Source: Candidatus Heimdallarchaeota archaeon
Lineage (GTDB): Archaea; Asgardarchaeota; Heimdallarchaeia; Heimdallarchaeales; Kariarchaeaceae
NCBI GenBank assembly: GCA_015523565.1
Contig: WAKA01000020.1
Span: forward strand, 1 to 32,836
Reading direction: 5' to 3'
Length of the DNA: 32,836 nt
Positions 22,522-31,790 of the stretch are shown here, piece after piece. Position 1 is the stretch's first letter. Each line of letters begins with the position of its first letter. The notes beneath the pieces were generated by a model. That model saw only the letters and a list, made by a program, of their open reading frames with translations, had not been told where the DNA came from and searched no databases. Position numbers and translations under genes: made by a program.

Positions 22522-23595
22522 ATGAAAAAACTGCTAGGATTTACAATCATATTCATGTTTGCCCTCTCAACAGTCTCATTGGCGATTGCGGCAAACATTG
22601 ATGTCATACCCAGAGTAGAATTGCTGAAAGGGAAGCCCCCTGGCAAAGGAGGCGGTGGTGGCTCTACAACCCAAACAGCCGATTGGGGATATGTGAGGAT
22701 AGGGGCCGCAGAGGCAAGAAGCAGAACCACAGGTGTTGTGCAAGTTGCAGTGCTTGACACAGGCGTTGATTTCAATCATCCTGACCTTGCAGGTGTTGTG
22801 ACATGGTGCTATTCCGCTATCAAAAGAACCACAGGATGTGACAGGAATACCGCAGATGATGATGGTCATGGTACACATGTTGCAGGGATCATTGCGGCAC
22901 TTGACAACAGTCAAGACACAGTAGGTGCAGCCGCAGGGCATGTTGAGATTTATAACATCAAAGTCCTTTCAAAGAGGGGAGGAGATTGGAATGATTTGGC
23001 TCATGCAATCAGGGTTGCCGCAGAAGGACCAGATGGAGTGCTTGGAACTTCTGACGATGCAGAAGTGATTTCAATGAGCTTGGGTGGGGACATTAGCTCA
23101 TTCCCCGACATTCAACAGATGTTGCAGGATGCAATAGATTATGCGAGATCTGGTGGTTCTGCTGTCGTTGCGGCGGCAGGAAATGAAGGGACATGTCAAG
23201 CGGGAGATGTCCAACACTCTTGGCCAGCAGAAAACAATGGTGTCATCACGGTCGGTGCTACAGGGATATATGCGAATGGTGCATTCCAAAGGGAATACAC
23301 AGGAACCGAACAGGACGTAATGCCATGCTTCTCTAACGAGATGCCTCCAGGTGTCGTGGATGTTTCCGCTCCAGGGGTTTACATCACTTCCTTGAAGAAA
23401 GGTGGCGGTGTAACTGAGATGAGTGGAACATCCATGGCCACACCATACACATCCGCAATTGTTGCACTTCTTATGGCAAATGGTTTTTCAGCAGATCAGG
23501 CATTGAACAGGTTGAAACAGACCGCAATTGACATGGGCTATCCCTCAACCCTTCAGGGTGCCGGTCTTATTGATGCGGCTGCGGCAGTTCAGTGA
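22522..23595 (+). CDS. secreted subtilisin-like serine protease (S8)
   Basis: 357 aa from the ATG at 22522, which has GGTGA five bases upstream; the track's TTG start is less likely. The N-terminus is a classical signal peptide (KKLLGFTIIFMFALSTVSLAIA). A linker PPGKGGGGGS comes next, then the S8 catalytic domain. The triad is complete: Asp in LDTGVD, His in DGHGTHVAG, Ser in SGTSMATPY. The oxyanion Asn is in AAAGNEG. Four Cys (CYSAIKRTTGC, GTC, MPCF) could form disulfides, fitting export. The usual inhibitory I9 propeptide of about 70-80 residues is missing; only about 35 residues lie between the signal and the catalytic domain. It has its own AT-rich promoter (TTTTTAAATTAAC). Likely role: extracellular protein digestion. 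Confidence 0.85.
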   Translation: MKKLLGFTIIFMFALSTVSLAIAANIDVIPRVELLKGKPPGKGGGGGSTTQTADWGYVRIGAAEARSRTTGVVQVAVLDTGVDFNHPDLAGVVTWCYSAIKRTTGCDRNTADDDGHGTHVAGIIAALDNSQDTVGAAAGHVEIYNIKVLSKRGGDWNDLAHAIRVAAEGPDGVLGTSDDAEVISMSLGGDISSFPDIQQMLQDAIDYARSGGSAVVAAAGNEGTCQAGDVQHSWPAENNGVITVGATGIYANGAFQREYTGTEQDVMPCFSNEMPPGVVDVSAPGVYITSLKKGGGVTEMSGTSMATPYTSAIVALLMANGFSADQALNRLKQTAIDMGYPSTLQGAGLIDAAAAVQ

Positions 23596-23721
23596 AAAGT
23601 TGAGGATTTGACAATTTAATTAGAATTTATCATAGAAAAAATCGGAACATTCCAAGTTTTATTTCAAAGGTTCCAACATGCCATTTAGGGATTTCAATTT
23701 ATAATCAGAAATTTTGACAGG

Positions 23722-24291
23722 TCATTTCAGGGATTCCAACAAAGCAACTGATTTTTCGGCAACTTGTATTATTTCTTCCAATACGAGTCTCGTTATGCCA
23801 GGCACTTGAAATTCAGGAGATTCACGCAATTTTTGGATAAATTCGTCATGTGGCAGTGAACGGAAAGAATTCATGATTTTGTAAGTTTTTGTGGGACGTT
23901 CAAACCACCGGGCAATTTCATAGTTTTCTGAGTTCAGGAAAAGCAGGAGGGGAATCTTCCTTTTGCCAGCAGTGGTGAAGAATTGTGTGAATAGATCCTC
24001 ATTTTCATCCTTTGAAAATATTTTGAAGTTCCAGTTGGGGCATTCTTCGGCAAGTCTTGCAATGACAGGAACTGCATTGGCACAGTCACCGCACCAATTT
24101 TCGGCAAACAGGATGACATTCATGGGTTTGTTGATATATTCAAGCTTGTCTTGGAATTCCTTGAGCAGTTCACTGGTCGCCTCATATCCTGCCTTCATTT
24201 TTCCTTGCTTTTGAGAGCTTCGGTTGAGATATTCTTGGTAAGTGTATTGCTTGTTCTTAAGGATTTGCTCGATTGCCTCTTTCCTTTTCAT
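23722..24291 (-). CDS. thioredoxin-fold protein with WCGDC motif
   Basis: 189 aa of the thioredoxin-like family (Thioredoxin_9 type). A helical N-terminal extension (about 1-55) is followed by NVILFAENWCGDCANAVPVIARLAE with the redox pair C-x2-C, then a cis-Pro region GKRKIPLLLFLN and a helical C-terminus. No signal peptide, so it is cytoplasmic. A thiol-disulfide oxidoreductase is likely, substrate unknown. TATA-like TTTATATT is centred about 27 bp upstream of the ATG (leaderless). It is a single gene. Confidence 0.75.
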   Translation of the reverse strand: MKRKEAIEQILKNKQYTYQEYLNRSSQKQGKMKAGYEATSELLKEFQDKLEYINKPMNVILFAENWCGDCANAVPVIARLAEECPNWNFKIFSKDENEDLFTQFFTTAGKRKIPLLLFLNSENYEIARWFERPTKTYKIMNSFRSLPHDEFIQKLRESPEFQVPGITRLVLEEIIQVAEKSVALLESLK

Positions 24292-24313
24292 CAGTTGACA
24301 ATGCCTTTGATTG

Positions 24314-24321
24314 AATATAAA
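24314..24321 (-). promoter_or_regulatory. TATA box of the thioredoxin-fold gene
   Basis: TTTATATT on the minus strand, centred about 27 bp before the ATG at 24291. Confidence 0.5.
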
Positions 24322-24389
24322 CCTCAGGTTATGACAACATTATTTGTTGGGAGAACGCTCAAGGGAAGATGATTTTTTTGGGGGGGGAG

Positions 24390-24863
24390 TCATTGCCAAC
24401 GATGATAGGCGGGGTGACCTTTTGGGACAGATACGAAGACGCCTGTGCAGGTTGCTGTGACCTTGCCGTTCGCATACATTTCAGCTTCCACAGTTACCTT
24501 GTTCCCATCTACCTTGACGGGTCGAGCCTTGATGAGAAGCTCAGTACCATAAGGGGTGGGTCTTCTGAGTTTTACATGGAATTCAGAAGTGACCGTGGAA
24601 GGAAACTCCTCGTCAGGGTTCCTGCGGTGAAGCTCTGTTGCGGCACACCAATTGCAATGGCAATCAAACAATGTTCCAATGATCCCTCCATTGACCACAC
24701 CCTTAAATGCCTGATGTTCTTCTCTTGGGGTGAATCTTAGGACAAAGTCATCACCTTCCCAGAAGCTTTTGATCCGTAATCCCTTGGGATTTGCGGGACC
24801 ACAACCAAAGCAGATCCCAGTCGGGCCATATTTGTCTTGAACAGCTATTTTTTCTTCTGCCAT
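24390..24863 (-). CDS. hotdog-fold acyl-CoA thioesterase (PaaI-like)
   Basis: 157 aa. The N-terminal CFGCGPANPKGLRIKSFW is typical of a PaaI-related thioesterase subgroup. The hotdog core follows with HQAFKGVVNGGIIGTLFDCH (substrate/catalytic helix), then TVTSEFHVKLRRPTPYGTELL. Such enzymes hydrolyse acyl- or aryl-CoA and could free CoA during aromatic degradation, but it is 14 kb from that cluster, so a link is speculative. The ATG at 24863 has a TTTTTTAAAA box about 24 bp upstream. Confidence 0.75.
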   Translation of the reverse strand: MAEEKIAVQDKYGPTGICFGCGPANPKGLRIKSFWEGDDFVLRFTPREEHQAFKGVVNGGIIGTLFDCHCNWCAATELHRRNPDEEFPSTVTSEFHVKLRRPTPYGTELLIKARPVKVDGNKVTVEAEMYANGKVTATCTGVFVSVPKGHPAYHRWQ

Positions 24864-24883
24864 GCAATGCCATTGGATGCTTT

Positions 24884-24891
24884 TAAAAAAT
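24884..24891 (-). promoter_or_regulatory. TATA-like box of the thioesterase gene
   Basis: ATTTTTTAAAA on the minus strand, centred about 24 bp before the ATG at 24863. It lies about 105 bp from the divergent MFS start. Confidence 0.4.
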
Positions 24892-24996
24892 AGTCTCCCA
24901 TAGGGCCAAAGAACAATTCACATTATTTCTGAATTACTTGCACCAAAAATTAGGTCATTTGAGAAGCTTTTAGTTATTTGGACAATTAAGAAAAAT

Positions 24997-26187
24997 ATGG
25001 TTGCCCTTAAGCAATTTTACTCAGCCATTGCATCACTCAAGAATTTGGGTGAACGGATCATGTTTGCATTCGTCCAACTATATGCTGATAGAAATGGGGC
25101 GTCTGCCACAGAGCAAGGTTGGCTTCTTTCTTTTCGAAATATTTTGAGTTTCGGAGGGCAACAGGTATTTGGTCGGGGGTCTGACAAGTATGGCCGTATA
25201 GCAATTCTTGCATTCGGCTTTGTCATGGCAAGCATTGCGTCATTTTGGTTGACAGGAATTCATTCCCCAATTATGATAATTCTGGTATATGCCATGTACA
25301 GCATAGGATTTTCAGCAGTTCAACCTGCATTCAGCGCTTTGATTGGAGACACCTACAGCCATGAGCAACAGACAGAGATGTTGGGTCACATAACATCGAT
25401 AGGTAGTCTAATAGGGGGATTCGGTTTCCTTTTGGTTGGACTGACCAGTGATTATTTGGAAAATCCCTACCCATACCTCTTCATGATTTCAGGGGCTAGT
25501 TTTTTCAGTGCGGCACTTGCCGCAATTCTATTGAATTTAAGTAAAAGAGCACCAACCCAGCCAATAGACCATTCATCAGGATTTTCATTGTTTGAGCCAT
25601 TAAAGGTGAAAACATTTAGGAGATATGTGCTTGCAGATGCAGCATTTGGTTTTGCAATGTCTACTTCATGGCCTCTTTTTCCAAAGGTTACAAATCAATT
25701 GGCAACGACAGCGCAAGTGACAGTGATGTGGGCAATTACATTTTTGGGCTTCAGCATCTCTGCCAAGTTCACACCCTATTTAAAAAAGAGATTCAAGCAG
25801 TACAATAAATCATTCTTCTATTCACGATTTCTTTTATGGACAGTGCCAGTCTCGTTTGCCTTTGCAACTGATTGGACACACCTGCTTTTGGCAAGAGCAA
25901 TTGCAGGCTTGACATTTGGTTTTTATACAACCCTGCAGAAAGATTATGCCTTGGAAACAGCCAGAGAGAGTGGAAATATCGAGAAACGGGGTTGGTTTTT
26001 GGGAACTCACGCATTTTTGTTTGGAATCTCCACATTTTTGGGGTCACTCCTGTTTGGCTATGTGGTTGACCTGATGCTTTCAGCAACCAATTATGGTTAT
26101 GCGGAGATGTTTCTGGTTTCAGCAACAATTAGATTTACATTTGCTTTTGGTTTCCTTTTGGTTCCGCAACCTGCAAAAGGAACATGA
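24997..26187 (+). CDS. major facilitator superfamily transporter
   Basis: 396 aa, 12 hydrophobic helices in two halves separated by a polar stretch near residues 185-205 (LSKRAPTQPIDHS). The MFS motif A-like loop between helices 2 and 3 is GRGSDKYGRIAILAFG. YSIGFSAVQPAFSALIGDTY matches the family's fourth and fifth helix region. Substrate cannot be read from sequence; the general pattern resembles drug/metabolite antiporters. Its own TTTTAGTT box lies 25 bp upstream of the ATG. No operon partner. Confidence 0.82.
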   Translation: MVALKQFYSAIASLKNLGERIMFAFVQLYADRNGASATEQGWLLSFRNILSFGGQQVFGRGSDKYGRIAILAFGFVMASIASFWLTGIHSPIMIILVYAMYSIGFSAVQPAFSALIGDTYSHEQQTEMLGHITSIGSLIGGFGFLLVGLTSDYLENPYPYLFMISGASFFSAALAAILLNLSKRAPTQPIDHSSGFSLFEPLKVKTFRRYVLADAAFGFAMSTSWPLFPKVTNQLATTAQVTVMWAITFLGFSISAKFTPYLKKRFKQYNKSFFYSRFLLWTVPVSFAFATDWTHLLLARAIAGLTFGFYTTLQKDYALETARESGNIEKRGWFLGTHAFLFGISTFLGSLLFGYVVDLMLSATNYGYAEMFLVSATIRFTFAFGFLLVPQPAKGT

Positions 26188-26254
26188 AACGAAAGAAAAA
26201 ATGAAATATACAATCTCCGAACAAAAAATACTTGTTTTGCACCACGTGAAAAAA

Positions 26255-26262
26255 TATAAATA
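26255..26262 (+). promoter_or_regulatory. TATA box of the GNAT gene
   Basis: TATAAATA centred 26 bp before the ATG at 26284, with no ribosome binding site: a leaderless promoter. A CCACGTG hexamer-plus lies 10 bp upstream. Confidence 0.7.
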
Positions 26263-26283
26263 AGATATTAAAACAAGAAATTT

Positions 26284-27360
26284 ATGTTAAGAGAAGAACT
26301 GGAGATAAACAGGTTCATACCCCATAAGGAAAGCCAAAAGAGACTGGAAAGCTATATTGATTTTTATGTCAAGTATAGGAAGAAATACTTTCCACTGAAC
26401 ATAATAGAGCCACGAGATCGATTAAGGCAATCATTAAGATTACCGCCGTCAAAGCAATGGAAAAACATCAGATATGTTGTGGAAGACGGTGACAAGATTA
26501 TAGCAACAGGATTTGTGGGATATTCCATAGGAGAAATCAACACAAATCCCGATTTTGCGGAAATCCACATTACAGTTGATCCCGAATATACTGGAAGAGG
26601 AATTGCAAAGGGATTATTGGGTGTTTTGGTTGATAAGGCAAAAGAATTGGGAAAGACAAAATACCATACATACATCAATACCCAAGACAGTTCAGGGATA
26701 GGGAGAATGTGGCTTGAGAAAGTCAAGGCAAAGAAAACGATTGAGGAATGCGACAACAGATTGATGAGGGAAAACATCAATTGGGAATATATTAGGGAGT
26801 CTATAGACAAGCTTGAGGAAAAGCTCTCAATGTATCAATTCATAAGAATGGGAAAGGACGAATATCTGGACAGGGTTGAAAAGGACGACAATTTTGCAAG
26901 GGAATTGGCAGATTATTTGACAGAGGTACAAAACCTGATACCAAGAGGCGAATCAAGTTGGAATGATACTGTAGTCACAATCAATGATTTACGAAGTGAC
27001 ATTGAAAAAAGCAGAAAGGTAAATTGGGATGCGGTGAAAATTTATGTTTTTGACAACAAAAAAATCATAGCCCATACGGAAACATACCATTGGAAGGAAG
27101 AGAAGGTTCCATTTGCAGAGACAGGAATGACTGCGGTAAGGAAGGAATATCAGAGAAAAGGCATAGCAACGTTTCTTAAGGCAAAGATTACAAGTCATTT
27201 GTTTTCCACCTATCCTGAAATGAAATTTATCGAGACGGAAAATGCGGAGACAAACAATGCAATGCTAAAGATCAATTGGAAACTGGGATACAGGGAAATA
27301 GCCAGATGGATTGAATATGAGGGAAAGGTAGAGGATCTGTACAGGTATTTGCAATCATGA
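26284..27360 (+). CDS. tandem GNAT-family acetyltransferase
   Basis: 358 aa with two GNAT domains. The first (about 50-150) has the acetyl-CoA loop DPEYTGRGIAKGLL; the second (about 230-350) has RKEYQRKGIATFLK followed by ETENAETNNAMLKINWKLGY, the classical C-terminal GNAT pattern. Both acetyl-CoA loops (Q/RxxGxG/A) look usable, though one half may be structural as in Eis or mycothiol synthase relatives. Substrate unknown; candidates are a small molecule or an amine antibiotic. Single gene with its own promoter. Confidence 0.8.
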   Translation: MLREELEINRFIPHKESQKRLESYIDFYVKYRKKYFPLNIIEPRDRLRQSLRLPPSKQWKNIRYVVEDGDKIIATGFVGYSIGEINTNPDFAEIHITVDPEYTGRGIAKGLLGVLVDKAKELGKTKYHTYINTQDSSGIGRMWLEKVKAKKTIEECDNRLMRENINWEYIRESIDKLEEKLSMYQFIRMGKDEYLDRVEKDDNFARELADYLTEVQNLIPRGESSWNDTVVTINDLRSDIEKSRKVNWDAVKIYVFDNKKIIAHTETYHWKEEKVPFAETGMTAVRKEYQRKGIATFLKAKITSHLFSTYPEMKFIETENAETNNAMLKINWKLGYREIARWIEYEGKVEDLYRYLQS

Positions 27361-27419
27361 GGATTATGACATTTTGCATTTCAAGACACTGATAGAGTGT
27401 CGTGACATATCCAGAAAAT

Positions 27420-28058
27420 TTACAACCTTATTTCTTTGGCTTCAGGAAACAGCAGGGAATCGTCTTTCAGGGCAGTATTTGTATTCAAGGGGCGGCGAAA
27501 GATTGAATTCAACCGCGTCGCCCATAATACAACAGCCCAAAACAAGATATTGATCCAAGAGAAGACAGGAAGGGTTGTATCCAATGCAGACTCCTCCGAA
27601 AATAAAAGCAGAACCCATAGAAGACTTATTGACAGCACCAATGAAAGCAAAAGAGCCAAGACTTGTATTTTCCTGCTAAAATAAAATAGGAAACTGGCAG
27701 AAAATGTAACCAATAGGGGGTAAAAGGATGCCAATAAGAATAACACAGGGGAGTCACTGAAAGTAACATGCGTATTGGAAAATAATATGTTGTACATGAC
27801 AAGAAAAGGAGACATCCAACTAATTAAATGAATTAACCATAGTATCTGTCTTGAAGAAGGGGTGGTTTTCCGGAGTTTCAGATAGGAGATGATGGTGAAA
27901 GAAATGCCACCTGCCGGAGTGAAAATGCCAAAAAGAAACAAAAATAGATTAAAGCCAGAGGATAAGCTAAGAACACTAAAAAAAATGGAAAAGACGGAAA
28001 AAGCCTGGATAATACCAATAATACCCTCAGGAACCAATTCATATGATGGTGATGACAT
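27420..28058 (-). CDS. six-helix membrane protein of unknown function
   Basis: About 212 aa from the ATG at 28058; the track uses a GTG six bases earlier. About six hydrophobic segments spread over residues 12-185, ending in a charged tail. No motif was recognised. GTAAATAA on the plus strand places a TATA-like box 24 bp upstream of 28058, supporting that start. It follows the VOC gene by about 30 bp in the same direction, but has its own promoter. Confidence 0.55.
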   Translation of the reverse strand: MSSPSYELVPEGIIGIIQAFSVFSIFFSVLSLSSGFNLFLFLFGIFTPAGGISFTIISYLKLRKTTPSSRQILWLIHLISWMSPFLVMYNILFSNTHVTFSDSPVLFLLASFYPLLVTFSASFLFYFSRKIQVLALLLSLVLSISLLWVLLLFSEESALDTTLPVFSWINILFWAVVLWATRLNSIFRRPLNTNTALKDDSLLFPEAKEIRL

Positions 28059-28087
28059 AAACACATAATGGGTTGGGGTAAATAAAA

Positions 28088-28819
28088 CTATTTCACATCG
28101 CCCGTGAACAAAAAGAAAACTTGACCGCCAGGAGCCTTAAGTGCGGCATCGATTGCCTTTTTCCCGTTTAATTCATAAGTGGTTTCCTCTTCGAAGGAAA
28201 AGCCTTGTGTCTTGAGTTTGCGGATCACTTTTGCCATATCGGGATGAAAATAGGTCAAGGCTGTTTTGACGCCCATTTCATGAGCATGGAGCCCCAAAAT
28301 AAGCAGTCCGTCTGACAGGATGGCAAATTCCCATTTGTCATCCCTTAACAGGACATCAAAGCCCAATTTTTTCCAATAGCCAATAGAGTCATCAAGATCA
28401 CCCACATGGATTGAATATTCTCCAAAATACCCATAAGGGACTGCCGTTTCTCCAAAAGGATCGGAAGATGCAATGCCATTCCCCTGCACAATATTAACAG
28501 GAATACCGTCCTTCGTTATGAAAAAGGCAGAGACGTTATTTCTTTTGTCCTCTTGGATCGTGACATGGATACCTGCCGCCTCCAATTTTTCAACAACATC
28601 CACAATATCGGGAGTAAAATAGATTATCCCAGAATAATCAAATTCTTCAGACTCATTCAACAGTATTTGAGCACGACCATCAGAATAGATTGCATATTTT
28701 TCATCTATGGATGTCGTTCCCTCTTTCACTTTCACAAATCCCAACCTTTCCATAAAGTTTTTCGTTTCGGAGAATACAGTACTCCCTATTACAAATTGTG
28801 CAGAGACACCTAATTTCAT
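28088..28819 (-). CDS. VOC (glyoxalase/bleomycin-resistance fold) protein, two domains
   Basis: About 243 aa from the ATG at 28819, preceded by GGTGG; the track start is a TTG four codons upstream. It has two VOC halves. The first begins GVSAQFVIGSTVFSETKNFMERLGF. The second begins YGEYSIHVGDLDDSIGYWKKLGF and ends TYELNGKKAIDAALKAPGGQVFFL. Each half shows the beta-alpha-beta-beta-beta rhythm. The family includes dioxygenases, isomerases and binding proteins. The metal-ligand pattern (His/Glu at the ends of strands 1 and 4) is not convincing, so a binding or degenerate role is possible. Confidence 0.7.
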   Translation of the reverse strand: MKLGVSAQFVIGSTVFSETKNFMERLGFVKVKEGTTSIDEKYAIYSDGRAQILLNESEEFDYSGIIYFTPDIVDVVEKLEAAGIHVTIQEDKRNNVSAFFITKDGIPVNIVQGNGIASSDPFGETAVPYGYFGEYSIHVGDLDDSIGYWKKLGFDVLLRDDKWEFAILSDGLLILGLHAHEMGVKTALTYFHPDMAKVIRKLKTQGFSFEEETTYELNGKKAIDAALKAPGGQVFFLFTGDVK

Positions 28820-28896
28820 TTTTTCCACCAAGATTGGTTAATTTCAATAAAGTTTGAGAGTTAAAAACATATTGCCCCCCGTCAAGTGCTGAGCCT

Positions 28897-29469
28897 TTAA
28901 ATTGAGGAATTTTCTTCAGGAAATAGATCAACAAGTACCTCTGTTTTTAGTTCCAATCCCTTGAAAAATTTGGCAAACACAATCCAAGAAATGCCACTGC
29001 CGAACAATAAAGAAAGGAGAATTTCATTGAAGAGGTCAGGGGAAGGAAGCAGAAAGAATATCTTTTGCACCATGAAGTCCAAGGGCATGAAGAAAGAATT
29101 TAGGATAAGCAAGGGGTGATTTTTATTTAGAATTGCAAAACCAGTAACAAAGCAGATCAAACTAAGGGATACTACAACCTGAAAGGGAATGGATCCAATT
29201 GAAATGATGCCCAATGAAAAAATGATTAAAAGCAATCCAACTTTTGATTTTGCCCTTAACTTGGAGAATTTCGATAAGAAAAAGAAAAACAAGGAAAGCA
29301 GGAGAATATAGCGTTTAAATTGAACCCAAATCAAAATTATGATGAAAACCACAAAACCAAGGGTTCCACCATTCTGAAGAGAAAGGAATACCATAATCCC
29401 AAAAAATAGGGACACAATGCCTACGACCCATGCGAAAATTTCAGCGGAGTCATTCCAAGACAATGACAT
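28897..29469 (-). CDS. membrane protein of unknown function
   Basis: 190 aa with about six hydrophobic segments between residues 8 and 165, and a short acidic C-terminus. No family was recognised. The start ATG is preceded by a CTAAAA-type box at about the leaderless distance. It sits between the VOC gene and the TPR gene, all on the minus strand with gaps of 60-100 bp, so they may be separate units. Confidence 0.5.
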   Translation of the reverse strand: MSLSWNDSAEIFAWVVGIVSLFFGIMVFLSLQNGGTLGFVVFIIILIWVQFKRYILLLSLFFFFLSKFSKLRAKSKVGLLLIIFSLGIISIGSIPFQVVVSLSLICFVTGFAILNKNHPLLILNSFFMPLDFMVQKIFFLLPSPDLFNEILLSLLFGSGISWIVFAKFFKGLELKTEVLVDLFPEENSSI

Positions 29470-29564
29470 ATAATCAGCTTATGAACGGAAGTTTTAGGTT
29501 TTTCTAAACGGGAACAAGAAATTTGAACTAACAATTGAAGTCAAGGGCAATTGAGAAGGAAAAC

Positions 29565-31151
29565 CTAGTTAATGGATTGAATGATGGTTTTCACAAGATT
29601 CAGATAATCATAGACTTCGGAGTTCCTGAGCTGCTCGCCCAAGTCAGTATTATCAAAAGTTTTCAGGAAAAGCTCATATGCCTTTGCCTTTTGAACCACA
29701 TGGGTCTTTTCCTCTTCAACCATCTCAGTAAGCTTTTCCACATTCCATTCCTTGGCAAGTTTTTCTGCATGTTCAATTTCCTTCATGGCCGCAGAGACGT
29801 CATTTAAAATGATTAGGAAACGAGCTTTGAGCAGGGAAATTTGAAGGCGGAGGATTCTAGAGGGATATGATTCCGTAAGTTTCACCAAGAATTGAAATGT
29901 CTGATTTATCTCATCCAGCACAGCCTCATTGAAATAAAATGAGAGTTCAATGAAAAGGGTTTGGAGATACAAGTAATTTGCATAGACTTTCAACCTGAAT
30001 TGCAGGTCATCATCAGTCTTGACTTTCCGAAGAATCCTCTGTGCCTTGACGAGACTTTCTGCACGGGGAATGGAAAGGTAATGGAAAACCTTTCCAAGGG
30101 ATATGAATTGACTGACATAACGTGAAGAAGCAGTTTCATGGATGACGGTAAGTGCATCCAGATATTTTTTTATGATTTCGGGTCGTTTTGCAGAAAATGC
30201 AACCTCTATGAAATTGAAGTAGACTTTGGCCAATTCAATGGGATTTGAAACGTCATTGGCAAAGTCCAAAGCCTTTTCAAGAGCTTTGAAGGCTTGGTCA
30301 TGATTTCCAAGAACGCTTTGGGCAATGCCCACATTGCGGTACAGAAAAGTTTTCACAAGGTTTTTTCCTTGAATGTTCTCCACCGTCTTGACAGCCATGC
30401 CAAAATGTTTCAGAAGATCATTAAAATTGCCTAAGTCACGATTGATGCGACCAAGTCTGACGTAGACGTTAACCAGATACGTGCTCTCCCTGATGGGGGA
30501 AAGCAAATCTTTTGCTTTTTCAAGTGCATTCAAGGCGTTGGGGTATTTCCCCCTGACATACTCCCATTCCGCATCAGTGGCATAGAATATCCCCTCATAA
30601 AGGAAATTAATTGAATGCTGTTCAATCAATGAAATGAAAATTTGGCGATAAGAGGGATAGCTTTCAAAATCGCTTTCCAATGCCAGTTCCATAAGGGAAA
30701 GGACAATATCCAAGTAATTGAAATTCCATTGGTTGTGCTTAGCCCATCCCAACGTCCGTTCATAATATTCCTTTGCCTTTGAAAAGTTCCCAATGGAATG
30801 ATAGCAGAATGCAATGGTTATTATGAGATGGGAATACCAGAATTGCAGGTACTTGTCATTGTCATCCAAATTGGTTTGTGACAGGAGTTTTTTTGCCTTA
30901 TGGGCAATGGTTTCAAATCCATCGGTACCCCTATAGATACGCCGCAATTCCGCACATTCCAAGGCGAATCGTGAATTTTGGGAAAGATCAGGAGAGATTT
31001 CAATAGGTGTATCAAACCTTTCGAAAATCTCGTCGACCAAAAACAGGTATGCGTCTTTTTCAGGAATTGAAGATTCTTTCATGAGTGAATGTGCCTCGTT
31101 GAAACGACCCTCCCACATCAGTTGGAAAAAGACAGGTCGTACATCGGACAT
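29565..31151 (-). CDS. TPR-repeat protein
   Basis: 528 aa, nearly all helical, no signal peptide or membrane segment. Tetratricopeptide-type helix pairs are clear from about residue 115 to 345, for example YHSIGNFSKAKEYYERTLGWA, VYVRLGRINRDLGNF and GIAQSVLGNHDQAFKALEKAL. Degenerate repeats continue toward the C-terminus. TPR arrays bind other proteins or peptides. No enzymatic or DNA-binding domain is attached, so this may be a scaffold or regulatory partner. It is divergent from the small gene at 31273. Confidence 0.75.
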   Translation of the reverse strand: MSDVRPVFFQLMWEGRFNEAHSLMKESSIPEKDAYLFLVDEIFERFDTPIEISPDLSQNSRFALECAELRRIYRGTDGFETIAHKAKKLLSQTNLDDNDKYLQFWYSHLIITIAFCYHSIGNFSKAKEYYERTLGWAKHNQWNFNYLDIVLSLMELALESDFESYPSYRQIFISLIEQHSINFLYEGIFYATDAEWEYVRGKYPNALNALEKAKDLLSPIRESTYLVNVYVRLGRINRDLGNFNDLLKHFGMAVKTVENIQGKNLVKTFLYRNVGIAQSVLGNHDQAFKALEKALDFANDVSNPIELAKVYFNFIEVAFSAKRPEIIKKYLDALTVIHETASSRYVSQFISLGKVFHYLSIPRAESLVKAQRILRKVKTDDDLQFRLKVYANYLYLQTLFIELSFYFNEAVLDEINQTFQFLVKLTESYPSRILRLQISLLKARFLIILNDVSAAMKEIEHAEKLAKEWNVEKLTEMVEEEKTHVVQKAKAYELFLKTFDNTDLGEQLRNSEVYDYLNLVKTIIQSIN

Positions 31152-31272
31152 ATGTTCATGATTGTTATGACTTTCCCATTTAACAACTTATCTATCGAAA
31201 GTTTACCTAGACAATCATCGGAAAGCATATTTGAAATATTTGAATCGGCACTGCGTTAGACTTTTCAAACGA

Positions 31273-31602
31273 ATGCATCTAAAAAAATTGATGACTGTTT
31301 CTTTTTTCCAATGCTCTTGGACAGACAAAGGGATTGTCCTCACCCAAAGCAATGCTGGTAAGGAGACCATTGAGATACCATGGAAGGACATCACAAAAAT
31401 ATGCTTTGAAGCGACAGATATCTATTCTACAGATAATATGCACATATATTTCAACAACTCCAAGGAAAAGGTGGTCATTCCATTAGATTCCGAAGGAGGC
31501 CATGCACTCTGGGACGAAATAGTCATCCGTAAATTGTTTGATGAGATTAAGGCAAATGAGTTGAGGTTTGCAGAGGACAGAACAATTTGCCACCCAGAAT
31601 AA
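31273..31602 (+). CDS. small beta-rich hypothetical protein (PH-like?)
   Basis: About 109 aa from the ATG at 31273; an ATG at 31291 is equally possible, and the track uses a TTG at 31231. The pattern of short strands (KGIVLTQS, KETIEIPWKDITKICFEA, MHIYFNNSKEKVVIPL) followed by a C-terminal helix (HALWDEIVIRKLFDEIKANEL) recalls the PH-like bacterial fold, but this is a guess from strand rhythm. GAAATATTTG about 33 bp upstream could be the TATA element. Function unknown. Confidence 0.5.
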   Translation: MHLKKLMTVSFFQCSWTDKGIVLTQSNAGKETIEIPWKDITKICFEATDIYSTDNMHIYFNNSKEKVVIPLDSEGGHALWDEIVIRKLFDEIKANELRFAEDRTICHPE

Positions 31603-31790
31603 CAATGATGATCACAAGAATATATTTCATTACAAACAAATAACCATTCAGAAGGTTAGATTAAAATGAATATCTGCCGAAAAAACATTATTATTGGCAA
31701 TTTCCTTAAGTCAAACCAAATAGGTTTGAACTTTGAGACGTTTTTGAACCAAAACTATAATATTCAATAAAACCAAAAAGAATTAGAATC

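Noticed and set aside
24372-24387. T7-G8 homopolymer run between the thioesterase and thioredoxin-fold genes
   Set aside because: No hairpin and the wrong orientation for a terminator of either gene; it may only be a sequencing-sensitive spot.
27878-28066. Minus ORF beginning MCLCHHHHM
   Set aside because: It is an alternative frame of the membrane protein gene at 27420-28058 without independent support.
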